This document shows, in pieces, positions 15,437 through 23,709 of a stretch of 64,000 nt of DNA. The notes below the pieces were generated by a model that was not told the DNA's origin, searched no databases, and was given only the letters and a program-made list of their open reading frames with translations. Each line of letters opens with the position of its first letter. The first letter of the stretch is position 1. Position numbers and translations under genes: made by a program. This stretch comes from Sanguibacter suaedae (GTDB taxonomy: Bacteria > Actinomycetota > Actinomycetes > Actinomycetales > Cellulomonadaceae), in NCBI RefSeq assembly GCF_016342785.1, contig NZ_JAEINH010000005.1, forward strand, positions 62,001-126,000. Direction: 5' to 3'.

Positions 15437-15634
15437 GTGCTGGCCCGCCTCGAGTGGTCGTCGTCCGTGCAGGTGGTCCCCGGCGTAGTCGTACGCACCG
15501 CCCGCGGTCGGGTGCTGGTGCGCTGGAACCCCAGCGCCCGCAGGCCTCAAACGCGGATGACGTGGCTCGCGCGCCAGGACGTGCGTACCGAGCTGCGCGA
15601 GCCCGGACCGACCGACCCGTCACCCTCGACGTGA
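15437..15634 (+). CDS. Small unknown protein (65 residues), paralogue of the next gene
   Basis: The C-terminal part of a longer open frame reads as a plausible small basic protein: ARLEWSSSVQVVPGVVVRT, RGRVLVRWNPSARR and MTWLARQDVRTEL. The alternation of strands and the closing WLxxxDVR resemble the next gene, so both may be small beta-barrel proteins of one family. The GTG at 15437 is a guess; no strong ribosome site was found, and the frame is open further upstream across the DUF4265-like gene. Function unknown. Confidence 0.4.
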   Translation: MLARLEWSSSVQVVPGVVVRTARGRVLVRWNPSARRPQTRMTWLARQDVRTELREPGPTDPSPST

Positions 15635-15659
15635 CCTGCCGCTTTCCCGCGCCTCGGCA

Positions 15660-15941
15660 GTGACCAGCTCCGCCGCGTACTCCGCCGGCTACGAGATGCA
15701 CAAGATCCTCAACGCCGCCCCGGTCCCGCCGCGTCCCGCGCAGCGTGACGCTCAGCCGCCGATCCCGGCCCGGGCCCGGGTGGTCTGGGAGCACGACGGG
15801 CAGGAGATCCTCGACGCCCTGGCGATCGGGTGGACCTCTCGCCACATCTGGATCCAGCTACGCGACCCTCGGCCGCGGTTCGTCGGAGTGTGGCTGCCAG
15901 CGCGCGACGTCCGGCGCCGGGAAGATCAACGCTCGACGTGA
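15660..15941 (+). CDS. Small unknown protein (93 residues)
   Basis: Starts at a GTG 25 bases after the previous small gene. The product has an unstructured, proline-rich N-terminal third followed by a compact region: RARVVWEHDGQEILDALAIG, WTSRHIWIQLRDPRPRF and VGVWLPARDVRRR. Its pattern parallels the preceding small protein (VVWE versus LEW, WLPARDVRR versus WLARQDVR), so the two look like tandem paralogues. No characterised family was recognised. Such small proteins are frequent in accessory regions of actinobacterial genomes. The 3' end overlaps a short convergent frame by 16 bases. Confidence 0.5.
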   Translation: MTSSAAYSAGYEMHKILNAAPVPPRPAQRDAQPPIPARARVVWEHDGQEILDALAIGWTSRHIWIQLRDPRPRFVGVWLPARDVRRREDQRST

Positions 15942-16123
15942 GCGGCAATGAGCTCGCGCCGCACCGTCGCCGGGTCGAGCCCGTCAGGCAGCTCGGCCAC
16001 CCGTGCCGCTCCCGCTTCGATGTCGGTCCAGGCCCCCTGCATTGTCGTCTGGTCCCCAGCGCTTGAGGAGGTCACGTCGTGGTGCGAGGCGACAGGTGCC
16101 GGGAGGATCAGCGCGCTGAGCAC
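15926..16123 (-). CDS. Short hypothetical or remnant frame
   Basis: A 65-residue frame from GTG 16123, or 38 residues from ATG 16042. The end, AWTDIEAGAARVAELPDGLD then PATVRRELIAAHVER, has a natural amphipathic helix composition and could be a real or decayed C-terminus. The N-terminal part is not convincing and no ribosome site is clear. It overlaps the convergent small gene by 16 bases and lies downstream of tRNA-Pro. No family was recognised. Confidence 0.3.
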   Translation of the reverse strand: MLSALILPAPVASHHDVTSSSAGDQTTMQGAWTDIEAGAARVAELPDGLDPATVRRELIAAHVER

Positions 16124-16224
16124 CCCGTCTTTCTACCGCCGCACGCATTGGCTCACCGCGCACTGTTATGCAATCGTGTCCAGCCGGATCCACGCCAGAC
16201 TTAAGCTCCCAAACGCGAAGAAAG

Positions 16225-16248
16225 CCACCACCGCTCTCGCGGTGATGG
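16225..16248 (-). terminator. Terminator of tRNA-Pro
   Basis: On the minus strand a ten-pair stem CCATCACCGC/GCGGTGGTGG (one G-T pair) with a GAGA loop is followed by CTTTCTTC, about 25 bases after the tRNA 3' end. This is the clearest intrinsic-type terminator with a pyrimidine tail in the window. Confidence 0.75.
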
Positions 16249-16272
16249 CCTCCGACCTGCGTGAAACGCCTG

Positions 16273-16346
<74 letters not shown>

Positions 16347-16445
16347 AGAAGCCCCGCGGTGCCGTGCGCGTGAGCGCGGGCACGTTCCGGACCTCTGTCC
16401 GACCCCGAAGGGCCGTAGAGAATATTACCCCACGGCAGGGGTGGT

Positions 16446-17864
16446 TCAGGACATCGACGCCGCAGGGTCGGTCGGGGCGATCCCGTCCTCGGCGATGACG
16501 GCCCCGGAGTGGACCACGGCGACGTCACCCGGGTCGGTGAGCCGGGCGTCACCGACAGCCCGGACGTCGGCCTCGAACGTCCAGTCGCCCTCGACCGTCA
16601 GCGACGTCGCGTCGACGAGCGACGGCGGCCCGGCAGCGAAACGCGTGTCGAACGCCTGGATCGTCTTGTAGTGCGCGGGGTCGAGCGTCACGAGCGGCGC
16701 CTCGACGCGCGCCCGCAGGCGGTAGTCGTCCCCGAGCTCGTAGACGTCCGAGCGCAGCACCAGGAGGTCATTCGTGGTCTTCACGGGGAGGAAGCGCTCC
16801 CGGTCCACCTCGAGGACGGCCGCACCGTCGAAGACCTCGATCGCCGCGCCCATCGCGGACTCGATCTGGATGACCGGTGTCGACGACGGGTCCGTCGGGT
16901 CGACGGTCTTCGCGTTGCGGATCACCGGCAGGTGCAGCACTCCCCCGGTCCGCTCGAGCTCGTCCGCGAGCGCCCGCAGGTCGAACCACAGCGAGTTCGT
17001 GTTGAAGTACCGGTGCGTGGTGATGTCACCGGCGGCCTCGGCGTCGGAGTCGAGGACCTGCGCGGTCTCACGCAGCACGATGCGCCCGTCCGAGGACCTC
17101 ACGACGAGGTGGCCGCCCTTGCGGTCGGCGGGCGTGCGGCGGGCAACCTCGGCCGCGAAGGGCGCCCCGGAGGCGGCGAACCAGCCCGCGACGGCGGGGT
17201 CCGGCGAGGCACCGAGGTTGTCGGAGTTCGACACGGACGCGTACCGGAACCCCTGGGCGAGGAGCTCGGTGAGCACACCGGACGTCTGCAGCGCCGTGTA
17301 GAGGTCACCGTGGCCCGGCGGGCACCACTCGAGCGACGGGTCCGCCGGCCACGACACGGGCGTCAGGTCGTCCGCGCGGAGCTTGGGCTCCCGGTTCTGG
17401 AGGAAGTCGAGCGGTAGGCCCTCGACGGGCAGGTCCGGGTACGACGCGAGCGCGGCGAGCGTGTCGTCCTGCGTCCGGAAGCTGTTCATGAAGATCAGCG
17501 GGAGACGCGCCCCGTAGGCCTGACGGGCGTGGCGCACCTGGCCGACGATGACGTCGAGGAACGTCTGCTCCCCGCGCACCCCGAGGAGGGACTTCGCCTT
17601 GTCCATGCCCATCGACGTGCCCAGGCCACCATTGAGCTTGATGACCGCCGTCGCTGCGAGCGCCTCGCGCCCGGCCTCCTCGGAGACCTCGAGGGCGGAC
17701 TGCTGCTGCACGTCGACGAGCGGCTCGACGTCCGCCTCGCTGATGACGCCCGTGTCGCCGGACTCGAGCTGCGCGTAGAAGTGGGAGAAGACGTCGATGG
17801 CGGTCTGGTGCACTCCGCCGGCGGCCATCTTCTGCTGTGCCTGGGTCAGTCCCTGGTCGCTCAT
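16446..17864 (-). CDS. UTP-glucose-1-phosphate uridylyltransferase (UDPGP type)
   Basis: A 472-residue enzyme that makes UDP-glucose from UTP and glucose 1-phosphate. It belongs to the larger UDPGP family found in eukaryotes and some actinobacteria, not the short GalU type: KLNGGLGTSMGMDKAKSL is the nucleotide-binding signature, FMNSFRTQDDT follows, and WCPPGHGDLYTAL is the uridine-binding region. SNSDNLGA and a C-terminal beta-helix-like part complete the pattern. The ATG at 17864 has GGAGG only one base away, so the true ribosome contact may differ slightly. The product feeds Ugd and probably the GT2 synthase at 5-10 kb. It is the last gene of the long minus-strand run. Confidence 0.92.
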   Translation of the reverse strand: MSDQGLTQAQQKMAAGGVHQTAIDVFSHFYAQLESGDTGVISEADVEPLVDVQQQSALEVSEEAGREALAATAVIKLNGGLGTSMGMDKAKSLLGVRGEQTFLDVIVGQVRHARQAYGARLPLIFMNSFRTQDDTLAALASYPDLPVEGLPLDFLQNREPKLRADDLTPVSWPADPSLEWCPPGHGDLYTALQTSGVLTELLAQGFRYASVSNSDNLGASPDPAVAGWFAASGAPFAAEVARRTPADRKGGHLVVRSSDGRIVLRETAQVLDSDAEAAGDITTHRYFNTNSLWFDLRALADELERTGGVLHLPVIRNAKTVDPTDPSSTPVIQIESAMGAAIEVFDGAAVLEVDRERFLPVKTTNDLLVLRSDVYELGDDYRLRARVEAPLVTLDPAHYKTIQAFDTRFAAGPPSLVDATSLTVEGDWTFEADVRAVGDARLTDPGDVAVVHSGAVIAEDGIAPTDPAASMS

Positions 17865-17888
17865 GCCTCCGATGGTACGGACGGCCCC

Positions 17889-17942
17889 GCCACCTCGACA
17901 GCGGAGCGACCTGAGGTGCAGATCACACGCCGTCGAGGTGGC
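17889..17942. repeat. Inverted repeat between der and the UDPGP gene
   Basis: Perfect 11-base arms GCCACCTCGAC (17889-17899) and GTCGAGGTGGC (17932-17942) are separated by 32 bases. It lies after the der stop and before the UDPGP start, so it could be a terminator or processing stem in that transcript, or a spaced operator. There is no T-run. Confidence 0.45.
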
Positions 17943-17987
17943 AGCGCCGCCTCGTCCACGGTAAAAGAGTCCGGATTGTCGCGAGTG

Positions 17988-19472
17988 TCAGCGCTTGCGC
18001 TTCTCGCGGACCCGGACGGAGATCGAGATGGGTGAGCCCTCGAACCCGAAGGTCTCGCGCAGGCGCCTCTCGATGAACCGGCGGTAGCCGGCCTCGAGGA
18101 ACCCGGTGGCGAAGATCACGAAGCGCGGGGGCCGCGTGGAGGCCTGCGTCGCGAAGAGGATGCGGGGCTGCTTGCCACCGCGCAGCGGGTGCGGGTGCGC
18201 GGCGACGAGCTCACCGAGGAACGAGTTGAGCCGTCCCGTCGAGATGCGCGTGTCCCACGACTCGAGCGACTTCTCCAGCGCAGGGACGAGGCGGTCCGTG
18301 TGCCACCCCGTCTGCGCCGAGATGTTCACGCGAGGCGCCCACTGCACCTGGACGAGCTCCTTCTCGATCTCCCGCTCGAGGAACGGACGACGGTCCTCGT
18401 CCATGAGGTCCCACTTGTTGTAGGCGATGACCACGGCACGTCCGGAGTCGATCACCTGCGAGATGACGCGGGTGTCCTGCTCCGTGAGCGGCACGCTCGC
18501 GTCGAGGAGCACGACCGCCACCTCGGCCTTCTCGATCGCGGCCTGCGTGCGCAGCGACGCGTAGAAGTCCGCCCCGCGCGTCTGGTGGACGCGACGACGG
18601 ATGCCCGCGGTGTCGACGAAGGTCCACGGCTTGCCGCGCAGCACCACGAGCTCGTCGACCGGGTCGCGCGTCGTGCCCGCCGTCGGGTCGACGACCACGC
18701 GCTCGGAGCCGGCGACCTTGTTGAGCAGCGAGGACTTCCCGACGTTCGGTCGGCCGACGAGGGCGACCCGCCGCGGCCCGTCGGGGAGGACCACGCCGTG
18801 CTCCGACTCGGTGGGCAGAGCGCGCATCGCCGCGTCCAGGAGGTCACCCGTGCCACGACCGTGCAGCGCCGACACGGGGTGGGGCTCACCCAGCCCGAGG
18901 CTCCACAGCTCCGAGGCGTCCGCCTCGGCACGGGGGCCGTCGACCTTGTTGGCGCACAGCACCACGGGCTTGCCGGACTTGCGCAGCAGGCGCACCACGC
19001 GCTCGTCGGTGGCCGTCGGGCCGACCGTGGCGTCGACGACGAACAGCACGGCGTCAGCGAGCGAGATCGCCAGCTCGGACTGCTCGGCCACGCGGGCCTC
19101 CAGCCCGAGGACGTCGACCTCCCAGCCGCCCGTGTCGACGAGCATGAAGCGGCGCCCGGCCCACTCGGCCGGGTAGCTCACGCGGTCGCGGGTGACCCCG
19201 GGACGGTCCTCGACGACGGCCTCGCGGCGCCCGAGGATCCTGTTCACCAGGGTCGACTTGCCGACGTTGGGACGCCCCACCACGGCCAGGACGGGCAGCG
19301 GTGCGTCGGGCTCCGCGTCGTGCGCGTCGCCGTGCCCGCCGCCGAGGAGCGCGAGGTCCTCGTCGCCGAGCTCGTACTCCTCGAGGCCCGCGAGGAGGGC
19401 GCGCTCACGCGCGGCGTCGTCGTCGGGGTGCTCGGAGAGGGCGTCGGGAAGTTCGTGCTCAGGCGTGCTCAT
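17988..19472 (-). CDS. der: Ribosome assembly GTPase Der (EngA)
   Basis: A 494-residue double GTPase needed for 50S subunit maturation. The first G domain shows [33 protein letters not shown] and ANKVD; the second shows [36 protein letters not shown] and NKWD. A C-terminal KH-like domain ends in lysine and arginine. An acidic N-terminal extension of about 60 residues precedes the first G domain, as in other actinobacterial Der proteins. The ATG at 19472 was preferred to further upstream codons because the leader before it is not protein-like. plsC, cmk and aroH precede it on the same strand. Confidence 0.95.
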   Translation of the reverse strand: MSTPEHELPDALSEHPDDDAARERALLAGLEEYELGDEDLALLGGGHGDAHDAEPDAPLPVLAVVGRPNVGKSTLVNRILGRREAVVEDRPGVTRDRVSYPAEWAGRRFMLVDTGGWEVDVLGLEARVAEQSELAISLADAVLFVVDATVGPTATDERVVRLLRKSGKPVVLCANKVDGPRAEADASELWSLGLGEPHPVSALHGRGTGDLLDAAMRALPTESEHGVVLPDGPRRVALVGRPNVGKSSLLNKVAGSERVVVDPTAGTTRDPVDELVVLRGKPWTFVDTAGIRRRVHQTRGADFYASLRTQAAIEKAEVAVVLLDASVPLTEQDTRVISQVIDSGRAVVIAYNKWDLMDEDRRPFLEREIEKELVQVQWAPRVNISAQTGWHTDRLVPALEKSLESWDTRISTGRLNSFLGELVAAHPHPLRGGKQPRILFATQASTRPPRFVIFATGFLEAGYRRFIERRLRETFGFEGSPISISVRVREKRKR

Positions 19473-19557
19473 GCGTCCATTGTCCCAGCCGTGGGCCGTC
19501 CTGACGAACACGCGCCCGGACGGGTCGCCGCCCCGGGGGCGACGAGCCCTGGCCCAC

Positions 19558-20253
19558 TCAGGCGGGCAGCTCCCGGTTGGGGTCGTCGAGCGGCAGCGGG
19601 ACGCCCGTGCGCGCGACCGCCTGGTTGACGACGGCGGACAGCGCCTCGACGATCCGGACGTTCGCCGCCTCGAGCGCGACCTTCCCGCTCGTGCCCCGCT
19701 CCCGCTGGACCGTCAGCGGCGTGCCGAACTCGACGTGGAGCCTGCGGCGCGGCCTCGGCACGGTCCCGACGTCCTCACCCGTACGCCGGGTGCCGAGGAC
19801 AGCCACAGGGACGACCGGCGCACCACTCGTCAGCGCGAGCCACGCGGCACCGGCACGCGCCGTCGCCGCGTCCCCCCGCCCACGGTTGCCCTCGGGGAAG
19901 ATCCCCACGACCCCGCCGGCCCGCAGCACCGCCATGGACGAGGTGAGAGCAGCACGTCCCCCGTCGCGGTCCACGGGGATCTGGCCGACCGCGAGGAGGA
20001 ACCGCCCGAGCAACCCGGTGAACATCGCGTCCTTGACGAGCATGTGCACGGGGCGTGGCGACGACCCCACCACCACCGGGCCGTCGACGAGGCCCGTGTG
20101 GTTCGCCGCGAGGATGCACGGCCCGTCGACCGGGACGTTCGACGCCCCGACCACCCTGGTGCTCCACACGGCGCGAGCGAGGAGCCGCCCCGCGCGGTGC
20201 CCCCACCGCACCCCCGTGGTGCGGGCGGCGGCCGGTGTCGGCGCTCCGCTCAC
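19558..20253 (-). CDS. plsC: 1-acyl-sn-glycerol-3-phosphate acyltransferase (PlsC family)
   Basis: A 231-residue membrane-associated acyltransferase with the catalytic box NHTGLVDG (HX4D) and the glycerophosphate-binding box FPEGNRGRG, and the third block [10 protein letters not shown]. It probably converts lysophosphatidate to phosphatidate in phospholipid synthesis. The GTG overlaps the cmk stop (GTGA), so it is coupled to cmk, and der follows after 85 bases. The cmk-plsC-der order is common in actinobacteria. Substrate specificity, and whether this is the main PlsC of the cell, cannot be told. Confidence 0.88.
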   Translation of the reverse strand: MSGAPTPAAARTTGVRWGHRAGRLLARAVWSTRVVGASNVPVDGPCILAANHTGLVDGPVVVGSSPRPVHMLVKDAMFTGLLGRFLLAVGQIPVDRDGGRAALTSSMAVLRAGGVVGIFPEGNRGRGDAATARAGAAWLALTSGAPVVPVAVLGTRRTGEDVGTVPRPRRRLHVEFGTPLTVQRERGTSGKVALEAANVRIVEALSAVVNQAVARTGVPLPLDDPNRELPA

Positions 20254-20951
20254 CTCGACGACCCGGTGACCTGGGACACCACGGCGAGCACCGCGTCCAC
20301 CGTCCCCTCGAGGTCGAGGCCCGACGAGTCGAGCGTCACGACGCCGTCGGCTGCCACGAGGAACTGGGACACCGTCGAGTCGTCCGCGTCACGACGCAGC
20401 ACCTCGTCGCGGGTCGCGTCCACGGCGGCCGCGTCGTCGGCCCCGTGCACGTCCCGTGCACGGCGCGCCAGACGCGCCTCCTCGCTCGCGGTGAGGAGCA
20501 TCCGCACGTCCGCGTCGGGCGCCACGACCGTCGTGATGTCCCGACCCTCCGCGACCACCCCGCCCCCCGACGAGAAACCGCCGGAGCGCTCGGCGTCGAT
20601 GATCGCCCGCTGCAGCCGGCGCATCTCGTCACGGACCGTGAGGTTCGTCGCCACCGCGCTCACCGCGGTCGAGATCGACGACTCACGGATCGCCTCCCCC
20701 ACGTCGGTACCGGCCACGTGGACCGTCGGGCCCGACGGGTCCACCCCCATCTCCAGGGGCAGCTCGAGGACCAGCGCGGAGACCGCGTCCTGGTCCGAGA
20801 GGTCCACGTCCTGCTGCACGCACCACCACGTGGCGGCCCGGTACATGGCGCCGGTGTCCAGGTACGCCAGCCCGAGCGCGGCCGCGACACGGCGCGACAC
20901 GCTCGACTTGCCCGACCCGGACGGTCCGTCGATCGCGATCGTGAGACTCAC
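20250..20951 (-). CDS. cmk: Cytidylate kinase
   Basis: A 233-residue kinase that phosphorylates CMP and dCMP. It has the P-loop DGPSGSGKSS near residue 8, LAYLDTGAMYRAAT, and VVAEGRDITTVVAPDADV, as in bacterial Cmk. The GTG at 20951 overlaps the chorismate mutase stop (GTGA) and puts the P-loop at the expected distance from the start; an upstream extension would be arginine- and proline-rich and is not credible. The stop overlaps the plsC start in the same way. It lies in the rluB-aroH-cmk-plsC-der run. Confidence 0.94.
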   Translation of the reverse strand: MSLTIAIDGPSGSGKSSVSRRVAAALGLAYLDTGAMYRAATWWCVQQDVDLSDQDAVSALVLELPLEMGVDPSGPTVHVAGTDVGEAIRESSISTAVSAVATNLTVRDEMRRLQRAIIDAERSGGFSSGGGVVAEGRDITTVVAPDADVRMLLTASEEARLARRARDVHGADDAAAVDATRDEVLRRDADDSTVSQFLVAADGVVTLDSSGLDLEGTVDAVLAVVSQVTGSSR

Positions 20952-21310
20952 TGTGCAAGATCCTTCCGCAACGACGTCGCCCCGTGGAGGTAGACGTGCC
21001 GGACGTCGGCCCGCGGGACGTCGAGGTCCGCGTGGGCCATGAGGCGCACCACCCGGGGCAGGGCCCCGGGGACGGCGACCTCCGTCGCGCACATGAGGGG
21101 GACGTCGCCCAGCCCCATCTCGCGCGCGGCGGCCGCCGGGAAGTCCGACACGAGGTCGGGGGTGCAGGTGAAGAGGATCGAGATGAGCGACCCCGTGTCG
21201 AGGGAGTTCTCCTCGAGGACCGCCAGGACCAGCTCCGTGGTCCTGGCGAAGAGGTGGTCGCGCTCGTCGATGTCGAGCTGCGTGGCACCGCGGATGGCGC
21301 GGACCGTCAT
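20948..21310 (-). CDS. aroH: Chorismate mutase, AroH class
   Basis: A 120-residue enzyme of the monofunctional AroH fold (trimeric beta-alpha barrel-like) that converts chorismate to prephenate. MTVRAIRGATQLDIDE at the start, FTCTPDLVSDFPA and RHVYLHGATSLRKDL at the end carry the conserved arginine, cysteine and tyrosine of the Bacillus-type active site. The ATG at 21310 has GAGGAG upstream. It is translationally coupled to cmk by a four-base overlap. An aromatic amino acid gene inside this cell-cycle and translation run is a known but lineage-limited arrangement. Confidence 0.92.
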   Translation of the reverse strand: MTVRAIRGATQLDIDERDHLFARTTELVLAVLEENSLDTGSLISILFTCTPDLVSDFPAAAAREMGLGDVPLMCATEVAVPGALPRVVRLMAHADLDVPRADVRHVYLHGATSLRKDLAQ

Positions 21311-21344
21311 GGGTTGCTCCTCGTCGTGGTGTGCGGGCGGCGGG

Positions 21345-22136
21345 TCAGAGGCCGACGTCGCTCATCAGCGACCCGAGCTCCGTCTGGCCGAGCACGCGCA
21401 CACGTCCCGGGCGCAGGTCACCGAGACGCACCGGCCCGATGCGCGTGCGCACCAACCTGGTCACCGGGAAACCCACCTGCTCGAACATGCGACGCACGAT
21501 GCGGTTGCGGCCCGCGTGCAGCTCCACCTCGACGAGGCTCGCCTGCGGCGTGCTGTCCACGACGCGGTACCGGTCGACCTGCGCGACGCCGTCCTCGAGC
21601 TCCACACCGTGGAGCATCGTGTTCGCGAGGTTCCCGGGCACCCGACCCTGGACGTTCACCAGGTACGTCTTGGGGATCTCGTACTTGGGGTGCGCCAGCC
21701 GGTTCGCCAGCTCGCCGTCGTTGGTCAGGAGCAGCAGGCCCTCGGAGTCCACGTCCAGCCGTCCGACGTGGAACAGGCGCTCCGGACGGTCCGCCACGAG
21801 CTCCGCGAGCGTCGGGCGCCCCTCGGGGTCGTGCATGGTCGAGACCACGCCCTGCGGCTTGTTCAGCGCGATCGTGATCATCGACGTGTCCAGCTGGATC
21901 CGCAGACCGTCCACGTGGACGGCGTTCACGGCCGGGTCGATGCGCACACCGAGCTCGGTGACGCTCACCCCGTCGACCTCCACGCGACCCGACGAGATGA
22001 GGTTCTCGCACGCACGACGCGACCCCAGGCCGGCCGTCGCGAGGACCTTCTGCAGCCGGACGCCGTCCGGGACGTGCACGTCGCGGGGCGGCTCCTGCGG
22101 GCGAGCCTTCTTGCGGCCGCCACGGGTGTTGCTCAT
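21345..22136 (-). CDS. 23S rRNA pseudouridine synthase, RluB/RsuA family
   Basis: A 263-residue enzyme with a basic N-terminal tail, an S4 RNA-binding domain (VRLQKVLATAGLGSRRACEN, about residues 26-85) and a catalytic domain with GRLDVDSEGLLLLT, where the first Asp is the nucleophile. The end has HAGRNRIVRRMFEQVGFPV. It isomerises a uridine in 23S rRNA; RluB-like is the usual assignment for this position after scpAB, but the exact site cannot be read. Its ATG directly follows the scpB stop with no gap, so expression is coupled. Confidence 0.9.
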   Translation of the reverse strand: MSNTRGGRKKARPQEPPRDVHVPDGVRLQKVLATAGLGSRRACENLISSGRVEVDGVSVTELGVRIDPAVNAVHVDGLRIQLDTSMITIALNKPQGVVSTMHDPEGRPTLAELVADRPERLFHVGRLDVDSEGLLLLTNDGELANRLAHPKYEIPKTYLVNVQGRVPGNLANTMLHGVELEDGVAQVDRYRVVDSTPQASLVEVELHAGRNRIVRRMFEQVGFPVTRLVRTRIGPVRLGDLRPGRVRVLGQTELGSLMSDVGL

Positions 22137-22844
22137 CTACTCTTCCTCCAGTTCGGGCGCCACGGGATGCTCGGACGCCCCACCGACGCCCCGAGAGCCT
22201 TCCTCCACCCCCGGTCGAGGCACCACGGACGGCGGTCCGTGGAGCTCCTCCAGGGAGTCGATCTCCGGCAGGTGCGGGGCGAGGGCGGGCAGCTCGTCGA
22301 GCGACGTCAGCCCCATGCGCTCCATGAAGTATCCCGTGGTTCCGTACAGGTGCGCACCACTGACCGGGTCCGTACCCACCTCCGTGACCAGACCACGGGT
22401 CGTCAGGGTCCGCACCACACCGTCCACGCTCACCCCGCGCACGGCCGACACCTGCCCTCGCGACACCGGCTGACGGTACGCGATCACCGCGAGGGTCTCG
22501 AGCGCGGCCTGCGTCAGACGGGCCGTCTGCCCCTCCGTGACGAACCGCCCGACCACGTCGGCGAACGGTGCCGCGGAGTACAGGCGCCACCCGCCGCCGG
22601 CCTCACGCAGCTCGAAGCCGCGCGGACGCACGCCAGGGTTCCCCGAGGCACCGGTGTACTCCGCAGCGAGACCGTGGAGCAGGACGTCGACCTCGAGGAC
22701 GGTCATGCCGAGCACCGCCGCCAGGGCGGCGGTGGGCACGGGGGCGTCCGCCACCATGAGGACCGCCTCGACGGCCGCGGCGGCGCCACCGGGGATCATC
22801 GCCACGTCCACGGGCCCAGCCACGGTCCGAGCGTCCTCACCCAT
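22137..22844 (-). CDS. scpB: Segregation and condensation protein B
   Basis: A 235-residue winged-helix kleisin partner of the SMC-ScpA complex. The two winged-helix domains include AVEAVLMVADAPVPTAALAA, LTQAALETLAVIAYRQPVSR and VRGVSVDGVVRTLTTRGL. A C-terminal acidic, proline-rich tail of about 40 residues is an extension relative to short ScpB proteins. The ATG at 22844 overlaps the scpA end by eight bases. With parA and scpA it forms a chromosome organisation set. Confidence 0.93.
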   Translation of the reverse strand: MGEDARTVAGPVDVAMIPGGAAAAVEAVLMVADAPVPTAALAAVLGMTVLEVDVLLHGLAAEYTGASGNPGVRPRGFELREAGGGWRLYSAAPFADVVGRFVTEGQTARLTQAALETLAVIAYRQPVSRGQVSAVRGVSVDGVVRTLTTRGLVTEVGTDPVSGAHLYGTTGYFMERMGLTSLDELPALAPHLPEIDSLEELHGPPSVVPRPGVEEGSRGVGGASEHPVAPELEEE

Positions 22845-23709
22845 GGTGGACCGCCTCCCCCGGGACTGCCTCCACGGCCACCGGGTCGTCGAAGTCGCCT
22901 TGCACGCTCACCTCTCCCTGCGTCGCACCGGTCCACCGGACCGTGAGCTCTCCCAACGGCGTCACCTGGTCGAACGCCACCACACCCTCCCGGAAGAGCT
23001 CGAGGAGCGCAAGGAAGCGAGCGACCACGACCCCGGGCGTGGCAGCGCCGGCGACGATGGTGCGGAAGGAGACCGGCCCCACGTGGTCGCCCGACGGGCC
23101 CCGCAACAGAGCCACGACCACGGCCGCCTGCTCGCGGACGCTGACCGTCGGGGCGTGCAGGTGGGTGGTGTCCACCCCGGGCGGGGGCGGTTTCGGGGCG
23201 AGCGCGGCCGCCGCGAGAGCAGCGAGGTCCGCCGGTGACGTCGTCCACTCGAGCTCGGGGAGCAGCGCCGCGAGGTGCGGCTCGAGGGCGACGTCCCGCG
23301 GGACCCGCCGCGACTCGATGTCGAGCCGCTCCGCGAAGACGCCGGCGAGCTGCTTGTACGCCCGGTACTGCAGCAACCGAGCGAAGAGGAGGTCGCGGGC
23401 CTCGAGGAGCTCGAGGTCCTCCGCGTCCTCGACGTCGCCCGCCGGGAGGAGACGGGCGGCCTTGAGGTCGAGGAGCGTCGCCGCGACGAGGAGGAACTCG
23501 CTCGTCGTCCCCAGGTCCCGCTCCGCGGCGCGGATGTACGCGATGAACTCGTCCGTCACCTGGGCGAGCGCGATCTCCGTGATGTCCAGACGGTGCTTCG
23601 CGATGAGCGACAGGAGGAGGTCGAACGGCCCGGTGAAGTTCGACAGGTGGACCTCGAAGGCGTCGCCCGGCGCCCCCGGGCCGTGGACCGCGTCAGGCGG
23701 CGTCGCCAC
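22837..23709 (-). CDS. scpA: Segregation and condensation protein A (kleisin)
   Basis: A 290-residue kleisin that bridges SMC heads. The N-terminal domain has FEVHLSNFTGPFDLLLSLIA and RLDITEIALAQVTDEFIAYI; LLVAATLLDLKAARLLP follows, and the C-terminal winged helix contains FLALLELFREGVVAFDQ. The GTG at 23709 lies 17 bases inside the parA gene, and GGGAG is located upstream; another in-frame start at 23751 would overlap parA more. scpB overlaps its end. Confidence 0.92.
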   Translation of the reverse strand: MATPPDAVHGPGAPGDAFEVHLSNFTGPFDLLLSLIAKHRLDITEIALAQVTDEFIAYIRAAERDLGTTSEFLLVAATLLDLKAARLLPAGDVEDAEDLELLEARDLLFARLLQYRAYKQLAGVFAERLDIESRRVPRDVALEPHLAALLPELEWTTSPADLAALAAAALAPKPPPPGVDTTHLHAPTVSVREQAAVVVALLRGPSGDHVGPVSFRTIVAGAATPGVVVARFLALLELFREGVVAFDQVTPLGELTVRWTGATQGEVSVQGDFDDPVAVEAVPGEAVHHG

